In this document: in pieces, positions 37,561 to 47,619 of the stretch | Layout of the letters: the number at the start of each line of letters is the position of its first letter | Numbering within the stretch: the stretch's first letter is position 1 | NCBI RefSeq assembly: GCF_000002425.4 | Contig: NC_037260.1 | Coordinates: forward strand, 14,987,372 to 15,051,371 | From: Physcomitrium patens | Taxonomy: Eukaryota > Streptophyta > Bryopsida > Funariales > Funariaceae | Direction: 5' to 3' | Length of the DNA: 64,000 nt | Notes under the pieces: model-generated | Seen by the model: only the letters and a program-made list of their open reading frames with translations | Told to the model about the DNA's origin: nothing | Databases searched by the model: none | Program-made: the position numbers and the translations under genes

Positions 37561-37792
37561 AATTCAAATAAATCCAAAAATTAAATTTAAAAAAGATAAT
37601 CTATAATCTTTAATAAAGATTTCTACAAAGAAGGGTAATCCACTCTCTTTAATGAAAAGATTAGTGTTAGAAAATAAGATTTTTTGTTTAAAGGTAGATA
37701 ATTTGTAACCTTCAAAATACAAAAATAAAAGTGGAATAATCCACTTACTTCTATAACAAGATAGAGATAATATGTTAGTGCTCTTGTCAAAC
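37561..37792 (-). other. Leader and self-complementary primer site of G4
   Basis: Contains one copy of the leader repeat (GGTAATCCACTCTC near 37625-37640). The plus strand at 37781-37791 reads CTCTTGTCAAA, directly beside the LTR start at 37793. This is an exact reverse complement of TTTGACAAGAG at 37961-37971 inside the LTR. See findings. Confidence 0.6.
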
Positions 37793-38175
37793 TATCAAGG
37801 ACATAAATCTTGAAGATGGAAAATTCTCAATACATTCTTAAGTCATTAAAGAGAACTAGAAAGTCTCTAAAAAATGTGATGTAATATTTGACTAGAATGG
37901 CTATTGCCAAAAACAGAAAAGACTAGAAAGTCTTGAAATAAGACTAAAGATTAAAAAGGTTTTGACAAGAGTGAAGAAGGTTTCACTCTTGCTTCTATAT
38001 ATACTTTCTAATTAGGAGCTACATAGCAATATTCTATAGGACCTCCAACATGTATTGACTTTGCTAGCCACATGTCTTAACTTACAAGGCAATTTATCTA
38101 TGTATGCACCACATAGTTAGCTTGTTCCACAAGCTAGTAGATGGAGTTAACTTATTCTACAAGCTACCAATACAT
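37793..38175 (-). repeat. 5' LTR of G4, left piece (rest at 53143-53316)
   Basis: TATCAAGGACATAAATC... with TATATATA at 37996-38003 and inverted arms AAGAGTGAA / TTCACTCTT (37967-37975, 37982-37990). Split at 38175 by the family B LTR. Joined length of about 550 bp agrees with the related LTRs at 4955 and 56861. Confidence 0.75.
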
Positions 38176-39124
38176 TGTCGTATTATGTATTGTCTTGCTC
38201 AAGATTACACCAGGCACCTAGCTATGGAAGGCGAGGTTGTGTTTCACAAGTATCCAAAAATCCTAATAGATTTTATCCATATGAAAAGAATAAAATCTGA
38301 ATTTTGATTCAAAAGTGCAAAAAAATATTCTTTTTAGTAGCCTTAATTATACATAAATTCCAATTACCTTGTTACTTTCATATTTAAGCAATTTAGATTT
38401 TTCTTATAAATCCCAATCCTAATCAGTGAGCTTTAATAAGCTGTAACATCCAATATGACCATCCACTTGATGTAAAATTTTGTATGCAATTATCAATGTA
38501 GATCTTCTACATGCTCAATACTTTTTATTCCAATCCAACTTACAAATTGTGAAAAAACCTCCAAAAATTGTACTAATGTCACTTGGCCGCTAACTTGAAA
38601 AGTGAAGTAAAAATCCTAGTAGTGATTTCTCCTTTTTCAACCATTAACTTTGACTCATAATTGGTATGAAGCTTGATCTTCAAGTCCTTCAACACCATAC
38701 CAAATTTCACCATGATTCAACTAATAGATCTTTAGATATCATAGAAATCCTACCCAACCTCAAACTGCCAACTTCCAAAACTCTCTTGTGCTAAAAACCA
38801 GATATCTCTAAACCATGCTGTTACATTAACACAAAATTTTGTATACATTCAGTACACCTAGTAATCCAAAAAATATCAAATTTTCAACTGTAGATGTTAT
38901 ATCAATTGCACAAACTAGCCAAAATTACTAGCCCTAATTATATTGTATAAAACCCAAATCACCAATATAAACCTTGATTTTGAACAATAATTGTTAAGTC
39001 TTCAAAAATCTTCTAAAAAAAATCCTTATGCTTTTGAAAAGAATTTCAAGCTAGCTCTCAAATCCTATCCTATAATCTTTAAATGAATCCCTATTTTACC
39101 CTAGGCTGTCATTTTAGTGGCTAG
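38176..39124 (-). repeat. Solo LTR, family B, left piece (rest at 52769-53142)
   Basis: TGTCGTATTATGTATTGTC..., the reverse orientation of 22089-23414. It was inserted in the G4 LTR: flanks ACAT (38172-38175) and ACGT (53143-53146). Removing it gives AATAYRTGGTT, matching the uninterrupted LTR at 57230-57245 (AATATGTGGTT). Itself split by chromovirus G1 at 39124; joined length is about 1.32 kb, as in the copy at 22089. Confidence 0.8.
39120..39124. other. Target-site duplication GCTAG, left copy for G1
   Basis: GCTAG directly before the LTR at 39125, repeated at 52764-52768 directly after the other LTR. A perfect 5-bp duplication. Confidence 0.85.
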
Positions 39125-39453
39125 TGTCACGAATTTAGAATATTGACTGGAAATTTAAATAAGAAGCTCAAGAAGAATCGGAAAGAACTAGATTAGTCAG
39201 ATGAATACAAGAACAACATTAGAGAGGTAAGCTAGAACTCCAAGAGGTGTATTGTCGAGAATGAGGATCCTCTCAGTCTTGACTCCTATATATACTGCAA
39301 ACTAGGAAGCTTCTTAAGTAGCTTTTACAAACTGGAAACCTTCTCAAGCAACTTCTACGAGCTTGAAAACTTCTTAAGTAGCTTCTACAAACTATAAAGC
39401 TTCTCTAGAATCTTCTAGAATCTTCTACAACTTCATAGTATATATCTTTGACA
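39125..39453 (-). repeat. 3' LTR of G1 (329 bp)
   Basis: TGTCACGAATTTAGAATATTG... to ...TATATCTTTGACA; partner at 52465. Contains TCCTATATATAC and, beside it, imperfect inverted arms (GTCGAGAATGAG / CTCTCAGTCTTGAC). Carries about 30 bp not in the other LTR (one extra CTTCTTAAGTAGCTTnTAC unit). Confidence 0.85.
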
Positions 39454-39470
39454 TCATTCCCCCTCCTTTA
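39454..39470 (-). other. Polypurine tract of G1
   Basis: On the minus strand AAAGGAGGGGGAATGA abuts the 3' LTR, the normal start point of plus-strand DNA synthesis. Confidence 0.7.
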
Positions 39471-39479
39471 GCTTCGAGG

Positions 39480-39875
39480 TCTTTGAGAAGCACTCCTATT
39501 CCAAGTGAGTACCAACGTAAGAAGTTAAAAATTTGTCACATAGTATGTGCAATATATTCCAATTATTGTTTGGAAACAATAAATAATTAATTTGTCTTTG
39601 TAATCAATGATAGTATCCTACGCCTTTGATTTTTGACTAGGCATAAACTTTCATATCTTCATTGTGAAAATGCCTTGCAAACACTCCTTCGGGAAGATCA
39701 CCATAGGCAGGTTCTACCTCAAATATAATCACTAGTAATCTGTTACTAGGTATCCTCCGTTATCTGTGGTACAGGCGGTTCTTCATGTCGGGGTCGTCTT
39801 CGTGAGATAGTTGGTTGAGAAGACATGACTGGTATGGTATCTATTTCTTGGTTATCCATATCAAACTGAAAAAAT
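39480..39875 (-). pseudogene. ORF3 of G1
   Basis: Begins with an ATG near 39867 (MDNQEIDTIPVMSSQPTIS, then RRRPRHEEPP), shifts frame near 39750, and continues LLVIIFEVEPAYGDLPEGV, FARHFHNEDMKVYA and GVGYYH. Residue for residue it parallels the ORF3 of G2 (MSSQATSSRRR, FEVEPAYNGQPEGVFA, FHNEDTEV, GMGHYRWL). Function unknown. Confidence 0.65.
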
Positions 39876-39989
39876 AAGCACTAAACATGGAAGAATGGGC
39901 TCAGGTGACAGATTTATAGTCTCTAACTATGTCTTTTTGAGAGGTTCTTTCTTCCCCTTCTTTGTAAGGCCGAGGATTAAGAGGCTTTA

Positions 39990-41880
39990 AGGAAAAAGGA
40001 CTTCACTAAAAAACTTTCATCGAAAGGACTTAAGTTTTTGAGGATAGCGTCGATGAAACTCCTGTACTTTTTGTGACACATTGACAAGATTTTTTGCTAG
40101 TTCCCATGTGCGCTCATTGATATCATAGCTGCTCTAATGTACTAGGTACTCTGATTTCTCCCACTTACGTTGTAAATCTAATACCTTTTCGTATTCCTCA
40201 TGATTCTCAATTTCAATACTAGGTGGCGAACATTGCACTCTTTTAGGAAAAGACAACTCTCGATAAGGCTCTAACAAAGAAACATAAAAGATTGGGTGTA
40301 CCTTCATAACAGCCGATAACTCAAACGGTATGCCACTTGATTGATTTGCTTCTGGATGACAAATGGTCCCAATCTCTGGTAGTCCAATTTATCACATGGC
40401 TACTTGGTTTTGATATTCCGTCGAAGCAGCCATATTTTATCTCCAATTTTGAAAGTAGGTGTTTGATTCCAAAATTTATCTCCAGACGCCTTGTAAGCTT
40501 CTTGGATTGTTTGCAATTGAAGCTTCAACTTAGTTAGAAGCTCCGATAGTTGTTTCACAAATCCTTTAGCTGCCGGGTTATTATTGGTTAATGGATTCAA
40601 CAAATGAAGTTTCGAATAATATCCATAGTTGAAAAAGAATGATGTTCGTTGATTCAACGCATGAAGGGTGTTGTTATATGTAAACTTGGCTGATGATAGA
40701 TATGCACTCCATTCACCTTATTGATAGTTGATGCTGCATCGTAAATATTGCTCTAAAGTTTGATTCACCCATTTTGTTTGGCCATCAATTTGAGGATGAA
40801 AAGCCAAAGAAAGCTTGATATCCACCTTCAATATTTTAAAGAGAGATCTCTAAAACTTTGATACAAATTGGGTTCCTTGATCCGACATGATATCATCTAA
40901 TAAACCATGATATTGATACACACTATCAAAGAAGAGTCTTGCTGTGTCTTTGCTAGATGATGTTTTCTTGCAAGGGACAAAGTATGCCATCTTTGTAAGC
41001 CAATCTACTACAACAAAGATGCTGTCAAATAAATTCGATGGCGGCAAGTCCATAATGAAGTCCATAGAAACTAAAGACCACAGCCGACATGGAATAGGCA
41101 ATGGCTGAAGAAGACCATAAGGATGATGTCGAGGATTCTTCGATCTTAAACACATGTCACAGGAGAGGACAAAATCTTTGACATCCTTCCACATTTGAGG
41201 CCACCAAAAATCTTGGGAAATAAGTTCCAAGATCTTATTGAATCCAAAATGTCTCGCAGTTGAAAAGTTGTGTCGAAATTAGAGAATTCAAAGTCATGCT
41301 GATCCCTTTGGAATATACAACCGCTCTTCAAAGTATAAAAGATCTCTTTCCACCTTCAATTTGTCATTATTGACACATTGAGTGATATCGAGGGCTATAG
41401 AATCTCCAATAGTCACAATACATACATTGGCTTTATAGTAGAACAAAGCCTCAATTGTTCTGACTTCAATAATGTTGTACACTGTTGATTAAATGCTGCT
41501 TCTCTAGTCTTTGATACTAGATACGATTTCTTTGATAATACATCAGATAGTCCTTGTTGCTTCTTAGGTTGATAAGTAATAACAGAATCAAACTTGAATA
41601 GCAACATATTCCATTGAGCTTGACAACGATTCAAAACCCGAGTCGACATGAAGTATTCTAAATTCTTGTGATCCTTGTATATGATCACCGAATCCACAGC
41701 ACCTTTGAGAAAGTGATGCCATTTTGAGAAAGAATCCACTATTACAAGAAGTTCTTTATCGTGGATCTCATAGTTGATCTCAGCAGCAAAAAACTTTCGA
41801 GAGTAGAACGCAACTGGATGAAGCTTCTCATCTATGCCTATCTGCGAAAGTACAGCTCCCATAGCAAAATCTGAAGCAGC
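39990..41880 (-). pseudogene. RNase H end, integrase and chromodomain of G1
   Basis: 41413-41862 carries SQIGIDEKLHPVAFYSRKF (RNase H) and the linker. 40850-41230 holds the integrase HHCC pair end (CDMCLRSKNPRH), MDFIMDLPPSN (first D) and MSDQGTQFVSKF (second D). 40640-40800 has the third acidic region (GQTK where GQTE is expected). 40400-40657 has KIGDKIWLLRRNIKTK. Chromodomain remnant at about 40070-40250. Stops occur throughout. Confidence 0.8.
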
Positions 41881-41882
41881 AG

Positions 41883-41966
41883 TGTCGTATTGTAAATGCT
41901 TACAGTTTGTAAAAATTACTTAGAACATATTATATGTTAATAAATCTAGATGTGTGTTAGAGTGGC
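41883..41966 (+). repeat. Solo LTR, family C, left piece (rest at 48510-49691)
   Basis: TGTCGTATTGTAAATGCTTACAG..., related to 57717-59050 and, reversed, 29808-31052. Joined length is about 1.27 kb. Removing it, with one 4-bp flank (TCGG; GCAG on the left), restores ETDASDFA across the G1 pol frame. It is split by G2 at 41966. Contains an (AT)14 run at 48583-48611. Confidence 0.75.
41962..41966. other. Target-site duplication GTGGC, left copy for G2
   Basis: GTGGC immediately before the LTR at 41967, repeated at 48505-48509 immediately after the LTR ending at 48504. A perfect 5-bp duplication. Confidence 0.9.
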
Positions 41967-42440
41967 TGTCACGGACCAAAAATACAAACAAAAAATCTAA
42001 ACAAGAAGTTCAAGAAGAAATGACAAGAACTAGATTATCAGATGAGTACAAGAGCAACGCCAAGAGAATTGAGCTAGAGCTTCAAGAGATGTGTTGTCGA
42101 GACTGAAGAACTCTTCAGCCTCGACTCCTATATATACTATTGGCCTATGGTTCTAAGGAAGCACATCAAGAAGCTTCCCAAGAACTATGAAGCTTCTCAA
42201 GCAACTACCCAAGAGCTAGGAAGCTTCTCAAGTAACTTCCTAGAATCTACTAGAATATTCTAAGAATCTTCTAGAGCCTTCTAAGGGAATCTTTAGAGAA
42301 TCTTCAAAGAATCTTTAGAGAATCTTTAAAGAATATTCTAAGAGAATATTCAAGGAATCTTTTGGAAGTTTCTAGAGACTTCTTTCTAGAAGGTTCTAGA
42401 AACTTGTCTCTAGAAAGGTCTAAGGACTATGTCCCTAACA
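41967..42440 (-). repeat. 3' LTR of G2 (474 bp)
   Basis: TGTCACGGACCAAAAATAC... to ...GACTATGTCCCTAACA on the plus strand. TATATATA at 42129-42136 (minus sense) and a 30-bp inverted repeat at 42096-42125. The downstream (minus-sense) U3 is full of TCTTCTAGAA / AGAATCTTC short repeats (about 42240-42400). Confidence 0.95.
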
Positions 42441-42456
42441 TCACCTCCTTCTTTAG
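42441..42456 (-). other. Polypurine tract of G2
   Basis: Minus strand AAAGAAGGAGGTGA directly beside the 3' LTR, the expected primer for plus-strand synthesis. Conserved in place in G1 (39454) and G5 (57408). Confidence 0.8.
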
Positions 42457-42490
42457 CTTCGAGATCTCCGAGAAGCAATGTTATCGTCAG

Positions 42491-42838
42491 TCAATACCAA
42501 CGCAAGAAAATGAAGATCTGTCGCATAACCTCTGCTATGAACTCCAATTGTTGTTCACGAGGTAAGTGATTCAATGGTCCTTAAAGCCAACGGTAGTGGC
42601 CCATGCCTTCAACTTCTGACCAAGCATGAACCTCCGTGTCTTCATTGTGAAATTGTCCTGCAAACACTCCTTCTGGCTGACCATTGTAGGCAGGCTCGAC
42701 CTCAAATACAATCACCAGCGATCTATTGCTCGAAATCCTTCGACGTCGTCGTGGTGCAAGCGGTTCTTCATCTCGCAATCGTCTTCGTGAGCTAGTTGCT
42801 TGAGATGACATGACAAGTGTAGTATCTTGGCTATCCAT
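42491..42838 (-). CDS. ORF3 of G2: conserved small protein of unknown function
   Basis: Starts at ATG 42838 and runs 115 codons in one frame, with a single premature TAA at 42581-42583 (a CAA or similar codon in the ancestor is inferred). Order of features: MSSQATSSRRR, an acidic-basic section with RDEEPLAP then RRRRR (nuclear-localisation-like), a central VIVFEVEPAYNGQPEGVFA / FHNEDTEVHAW block, and a C-terminal GMGHYRWL / GPLNHLPREQQLEF block. It lies between the end of pol (42984) and the polypurine tract. Recognisable relatives sit at the same place in G1, G3 and G5. No known domain recognised; neither an env (no signal or membrane segment visible) nor part of the chromodomain. Confidence 0.65.
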
Positions 42839-42983
42839 ATTCAAAGGCTAAAACAATAAGAACAAACTTGGACTACTAACAAAGTTCTACGCTATCTTGG
42901 AGAGAATGACTACATCAACTATGGATTTTGGTGGTGCTCTCTCCTCTTTTCTGTTTTTTGGATGAGCAAGCTTCAGTAAGAAG

Positions 42984-45900
42984 CTATCGTCGAACCGGCT
43001 TGGGTTTCTCAGGATATCGTCGATGAAACTCCTGTACCTTTTGCGGCGCATTCGTGACATTTTCGACCGGCTCCTATGTTCGTTCATTAATATCGTAACC
43101 GCTCCAATGCACAAAGTATTCTAATTTACCCCATCTTTGCCGTGAATCCAGGACCTTTTCCACCTCGTATTCTTCGTGGTTCTCTATTTCTATGCTAGGT
43201 GGTGGACATTGTACTCTTCCAGGAAAAGACGATTCTCAATAAGGCTCCAACAAAGAAACATGAAAGACAGGATGTACCTTCATAGTAGCTGGTAACTCCA
43301 AACGATACGCTACAGGATTGATCTGCTTCTGGATAACAAATGGTCCCAATCTCCGATAGTCCAATTTGTCACATGGCCGCTTGGTCTTAATATTTCGTTG
43401 AAGCAGCCAAACTTTGTCTCCAATCGTGAATTTAGGTGCCTGATTCCGAAATTTGTCCGCGGACGCCTTGTAAGATTCTTGGGCAGTTTGCAATTGAAGC
43501 TTCAATGTAATTTGAAGCTACGAAAGCTCCTTCACCAATCCTTCAGCTGCCGAATTGTTAATCGTTGACGAACTCCATAAGTCAAGCTTCGGATGGTATC
43601 CATAATTGGAAAAGAATGGCGTTTGTTGAGTTGACGCATGAAGGGTGTTATTATATGCGAACTCAGCTAGCGGTAGATATGCGACCCAATCATCTTGTTG
43701 ATAGTTGATGGTGTAACGTAAATATTGCTCTAAAACTTGATTCACCCGTTCTGTTTGGCCGTCCGTTTGAGGATGAAATGCCGAAGAAAGCTTGATATCC
43801 ACCTTCAATATTTCAAAAAGAGATTTCCAAAACTTTGACACAAACTGGGTTCCTCGATCCGATACGATATCATCTGGTAGACCATGATATCGATACACAT
43901 TATCAAGAAAGAGTCTTGCTGTGTCTTCGCTTGACGATGTCTTCTTGCAAGGGACAAAATGCGCCATCTTTGTAAGCCAGTCTACGACAACAAAAATGCT
44001 GTCAAATGAATTCGATGGTGGTAGATCCGTAATAAAGTCCATGGAAACCGAAGACCATGGTCGGCGCGGAATAGGGAATGGCTGTAGAAGTCCATAAGGT
44101 CGATGTCGAGGGTTTTTGGATCTTGAACAAATGTCACAAGATACAACAAAATCTTTCACATCCTTCGACATTTGAGGCCACCAGAAATCGCGGGAAATAA
44201 GTTCCAAGGTCTTATTGAATCCAAAATGTCCCGCAGCTGGAAAGTCATGACGAGATTGAAGAACTCGGAGTCGTGTTGGCCCTTTTGGGATATACAACCA
44301 CTCTTCGAAATATACTAGATCTCCTTCCATCTTGAATTTATCATCACTAGCATGTTGCTTGATATCAAGGGCTAGAGAATCTTCAATGGTTGCGGCCCGT
44401 ACCTGGTCGAGGAAGACAGCATCAATTGGTACAATAGCTATGTTGAGCCAAAATTTCTCTGGCTTCAACAATGTCGTGCATTGTTGATCAAATGCTGCAT
44501 CTCCAGCCTTTGGCGCGAGATATGATCTCCTTGATAATGCATCGAACAACCCTTGTTGCTTCCCAGGCCGATAAGTAATAACAAAGTCGAACCTGGATAG
44601 CGACATACTCCACCGAGCTTGACGCCGATTCAAAACCCGAGCCGACATAAAATACTCCAAATTCTTGTGATCCGTATATACGGTCACTGGATGTGCAGTT
44701 CCTTCAAGAAAGTGGCGCCACTCTTGGAAAGAATCTATTATAGCAAGGAGTTCCTTATCGTGGATCTCATAGTTGATCTCAACAGCAGAGAATTTTCGAG
44801 AATAGAACGCAACTGGATGGAGCTTCTCATCTACGCCTATCTATGAAAGTACAGCTCCCAAAGCAAAATCCGAAGCATCTGTCTCTAAATAAAAGGCCTT
44901 TATAAAGTCCGGATGTACCAAGATTGGAGCTGTAGTAAATACCATCTTCAAATCTTGAAATGCTTTTTCTGCGATAGGTCCCCATTCGAGCTTGTCCTTA
45001 TACGTTAATCGAGTGAGGGGGGCAGCAACTTGAGAATAATTCTTGATGAAGATCCGATAGTAGTTAGCAAATCCAAGAAAACATTGTATGTTCCTAACCG
45101 TCTTCGGAACTTCCCAAGACATGATTGCTTCCACCTTCTTTGGATCCATCTTCAAGCCTTCCGTAGTCGCGATGAATCCCAAAAACTCCATCTCAGTTTG
45201 GTGAAATAAGCACTTCTCCAATTTGGCATAGAGTCCTCACTCCCGTAGTTTTTTGAGTACCAGACAAACGTGCTTCTCATGTTCTTCCTCATTCTTAAAA
45301 AATATCAAAATATCATCTAGATAGATGACAACAAAATCGTCTAGATGCTCTCGAAAGATGTCATTCATCATGTGTTGAAAGATCGCTGGAGCATTAATAA
45401 GACCAAATGGCATGACATTGTATTCAAAATAGCCATATCTTGTTTGGAACGCTGTCTTCCATTCATCTCCTTCCTTAATTCGCACAAGGTTGTAAGCTCC
45501 CCTTAGGTCAATCTTTGTAAAGATCCTTGCACGCCCAAGTTGTTCTAGAAGACCAGAGAACAAAGGCAGTGGGTAGCGATTCTTTTTTGTCACCTTGTTG
45601 AGACCTCGATAGTCCACGCACATCCGTAGTGAGCCATCCTTCTTCTTCACAAATAAGATTGGTGCCCCAGCTGGCGACTTCGAATGACGGATGAAGTTCT
45701 TGGCTAGATTCTCGTCAATGTACTTCCGCAACTCAGTCAACTCCGTCTGCGACAAATTGTAGATTGGTCCAAAAGGTGGTTGTGCTCCTTCTTGTAATTC
45801 AATGGCACAGTCATAGGGTCGATGCTCTGGCAGCATATCAGCATTCTTCTTTTCAAAGACATCTTTGAATTCTTCATACTGCTTTGGAATAACCAAAGTC

Positions 45901-46557
45901 GGAGTTGCATCTTCTCGAGTCGGAGTTGCGAAGATGACAAGAGGTGTATTTTGCTTGGCTTCCTTCATGAAAGCCCTTGCACCTATAAACAAGGATTTGT
46001 TTCTAGACATTGTCTTGGCAGATTCCACCTTCAAGGAGTTTGTTGGAAATGTCACTTTCCGCAACTTCCAATCTATCAATGGATTATATCTATCAAGCCA
46101 AGATAGTCCCAAAATGATAGGACATGAAGGGGTCTTGATAACATTAAATACAATATTGCTCTCATGGTTTTTAAGACGTACCTTCAATGGTTTAGTTTCA
46201 TGGATAACATTGCCCGAAGACAATGGTCGTCCGTCTATAACTTCTACATGGACAGGCTTAAGTTTCTTTACAAGAGAAATATTGTGAAGCTTGGCAAACT
46301 CTTCATCTATAAAGCAAGCAGATGCACCCGAGTCTAATAAAGCATCGACTTGTAGTTCTTGAATACCCAGATGTAAAGGTACCATAAAACAATCTGAAGG
46401 TTGAGCTGAGAGAAAGGGACCTTGATTAATTTTGGATGTTGAGATGTCCAGCCGCACGGTCCCTATTGTGGCTGGGCGTCCTTGTTTTCCTGCATGCTTG
46501 TACTCCTGAGTCTTGTTGTTTGAGGCTTCTGTTTCTTCCGACAATCTACAGCTTTAT
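42984..46557 (-). pseudogene. pol: pol of G2: protease, RT, RNase H, integrase, chromodomain
   Basis: One frame of nearly 1190 codons, broken only by stops at 45237-45239, 44841-44843, 43518-43520, 43236-43238 and 43074-43076. Protease: ALLDSGASACFID (about 46320). RT: KKKDGSLRMCVDYRGLNK, MPFGLINAP and YLDDILIF (about 45312). RNase H: ETDASDFALG, HDKELLAI, YTDHKNLEYF. Integrase: H-H and CDIC zinc pair, then DDE in MDFITD, SDRGTQF and QTERVN. IN C-terminus with GDKVWLLQRNIKTKR. The frame is -1 (or +2) relative to gag and overlaps its end by roughly 90 bases. Four of the five stops fit CGA, CAG or TGG codons hit by transitions, judged against G1 and the family pattern. Confidence 0.95.
43010..43180 (-). 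other. Chromodomain of G2
   Basis: EEYEVEKVLDSRQRWGKL, then YFVHWSGYDINERT, stop (43074-43076, expected Trp), EPVENV and FHRRYPEKPKP. The HP1-type aromatic cage positions (Tyr of YEVEKV, Trp of VHW, Tyr of SGY) are all kept, so the ancestral protein was probably able to bind methylated histone tails, guiding integration to heterochromatin (family knowledge). Confidence 0.85.
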
Positions 46558-47530
46558 GGCCCGCTTCTCCGTAATATAAACACAAGTTTTGTTCAAACCG
46601 TCGCTTCCTTTCCTCAACTGTGAGGGGTTTGAAACGTACCGCATCAATTTGCATGGATTCAGGATCTGTGGAGTGATTCTCTGGACCTTTTGAAAATGTA
46701 ACAAATGCTCCATCATTTCTCCAGCTTAATCGTCTTTCTTGTCGTAATTCAAAGAGGCGGTTGTCACAAATAATTGCCTGAGATATAAGTTCTTCTAAAG
46801 TAGCCGCCTTAGGCATGGTGATCAATAAGTTCTTGACATCATCTCTCAGTCCATATCGAAATCGTGTCATGAACTCCTTATCATTCCAATCAAGATCACA
46901 TGTAAGTTGTTGAAATTTTGCAGCATAGATTGCAGCAGAACGTGATCCTTGTCACAGATTTTGTATCTTTCTTTCAGCCACTCTTTCTCGATCGCTATCT
47001 CCAAACGCAGCAGTAAGTCTCTCTATGAAAGCCTCTAGGTCGTACAATATTGAAGAATCCTTCTCCAATAGTGGAGCAAACCAAGAGCGAGCATTTCCTG
47101 ATAGAAGAATACCTATGAAAGCAACCTGGGTAAATCCATTCGAATAACGAGAAGGATATAGGCGTAGGTAAAGCCGTACTTGTTGCACAAAACCTCGGAA
47201 GTTGGCTCTTGTTCCGTCAAACTTGTCTGGCATACTCGCTTTTGGTTCTTTCGTACTAATCCTTGAAGTATCCATAGGGGTCGTATGTGACACATGTCTT
47301 GCTTCTCTCAGTCGAATAATCTCTTATTGTAGGCTATGAATTTTGCGTCTAGCTTCTTCGGTCACTAGATCAATTTGAGGTTCTTTACTTGGATTGCGAA
47401 GAAATACAATCTCCTTTCGTACACTATTCATAAGAGCTTGAAGATCTGCAAGAGTTGCCACTCTATTGTCTACTTGTGGAGATGCACTGTCTATGACCTG
47501 GTCTACTTCAATATTTAGAGAATAGATGGA
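46463..47530 (-). pseudogene. gag: gag of G2
   Basis: The frame can be followed from about 47530. N-terminal helix-rich part (VATLADLQALMNSVRKEIVF, EEARRKIHSLQ), premature TAA 47324-47326, capsid-like core (MPDKFDGTRANFRGFVQQV, ARSWFAPLLE), TGA 46952-46954, then KEFMTRFRYGLRDDVKN and a zinc knuckle CLYYGEAGHKAVDC in which the second Cys has become Tyr (one G-to-A change). Ends at TAG 46463-46465, overlapping pol. The true start codon is unclear; the first ATG in frame is at MNSVRK. Confidence 0.85.
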
Positions 47531-47619
47531 TTAAAATTTTGAGAGAAGAAGAAATTGCTAAGTCTCTTGGAGAAAATTGTAGCACTACCTGTCACTAAAA
47601 CCTACTCGGAGAAAAGAAA

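Larger units (their letters stand above)
33221..37792 (-). mobile_element. G4: decayed minus-strand chromovirus, 5' half
   Basis: From right to left: 5' LTR (37793-38175, continuing at 53143-53316), primer-binding site (37781-37791), leader, gag, a solo LTR (34755-36693), zinc knuckle, protease and RT up to 33221, where the copia LTR cuts it. Overlaps G3 in domain content (both carry RT), so these are two separate copies. Confidence 0.75.

Noticed and set aside
42362-42795. Plus-strand open frames near the G2 3' end
   Set aside because: Antisense to the LTR and ORF3. The minus-strand ORF3 frame is the one conserved in sister copies.
45822-46287. Plus-strand open frames of 94 and 140 codons
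   Set aside because: They lie antisense to the protease-RT part of G2 pol, whose minus-strand frame carries clear motifs. No domain was recognised on the plus strand.
46463-46557. Programmed -1 frameshift site between gag and pol
   Set aside because: No canonical slippery heptamer in the gag frame; an indel is as likely.
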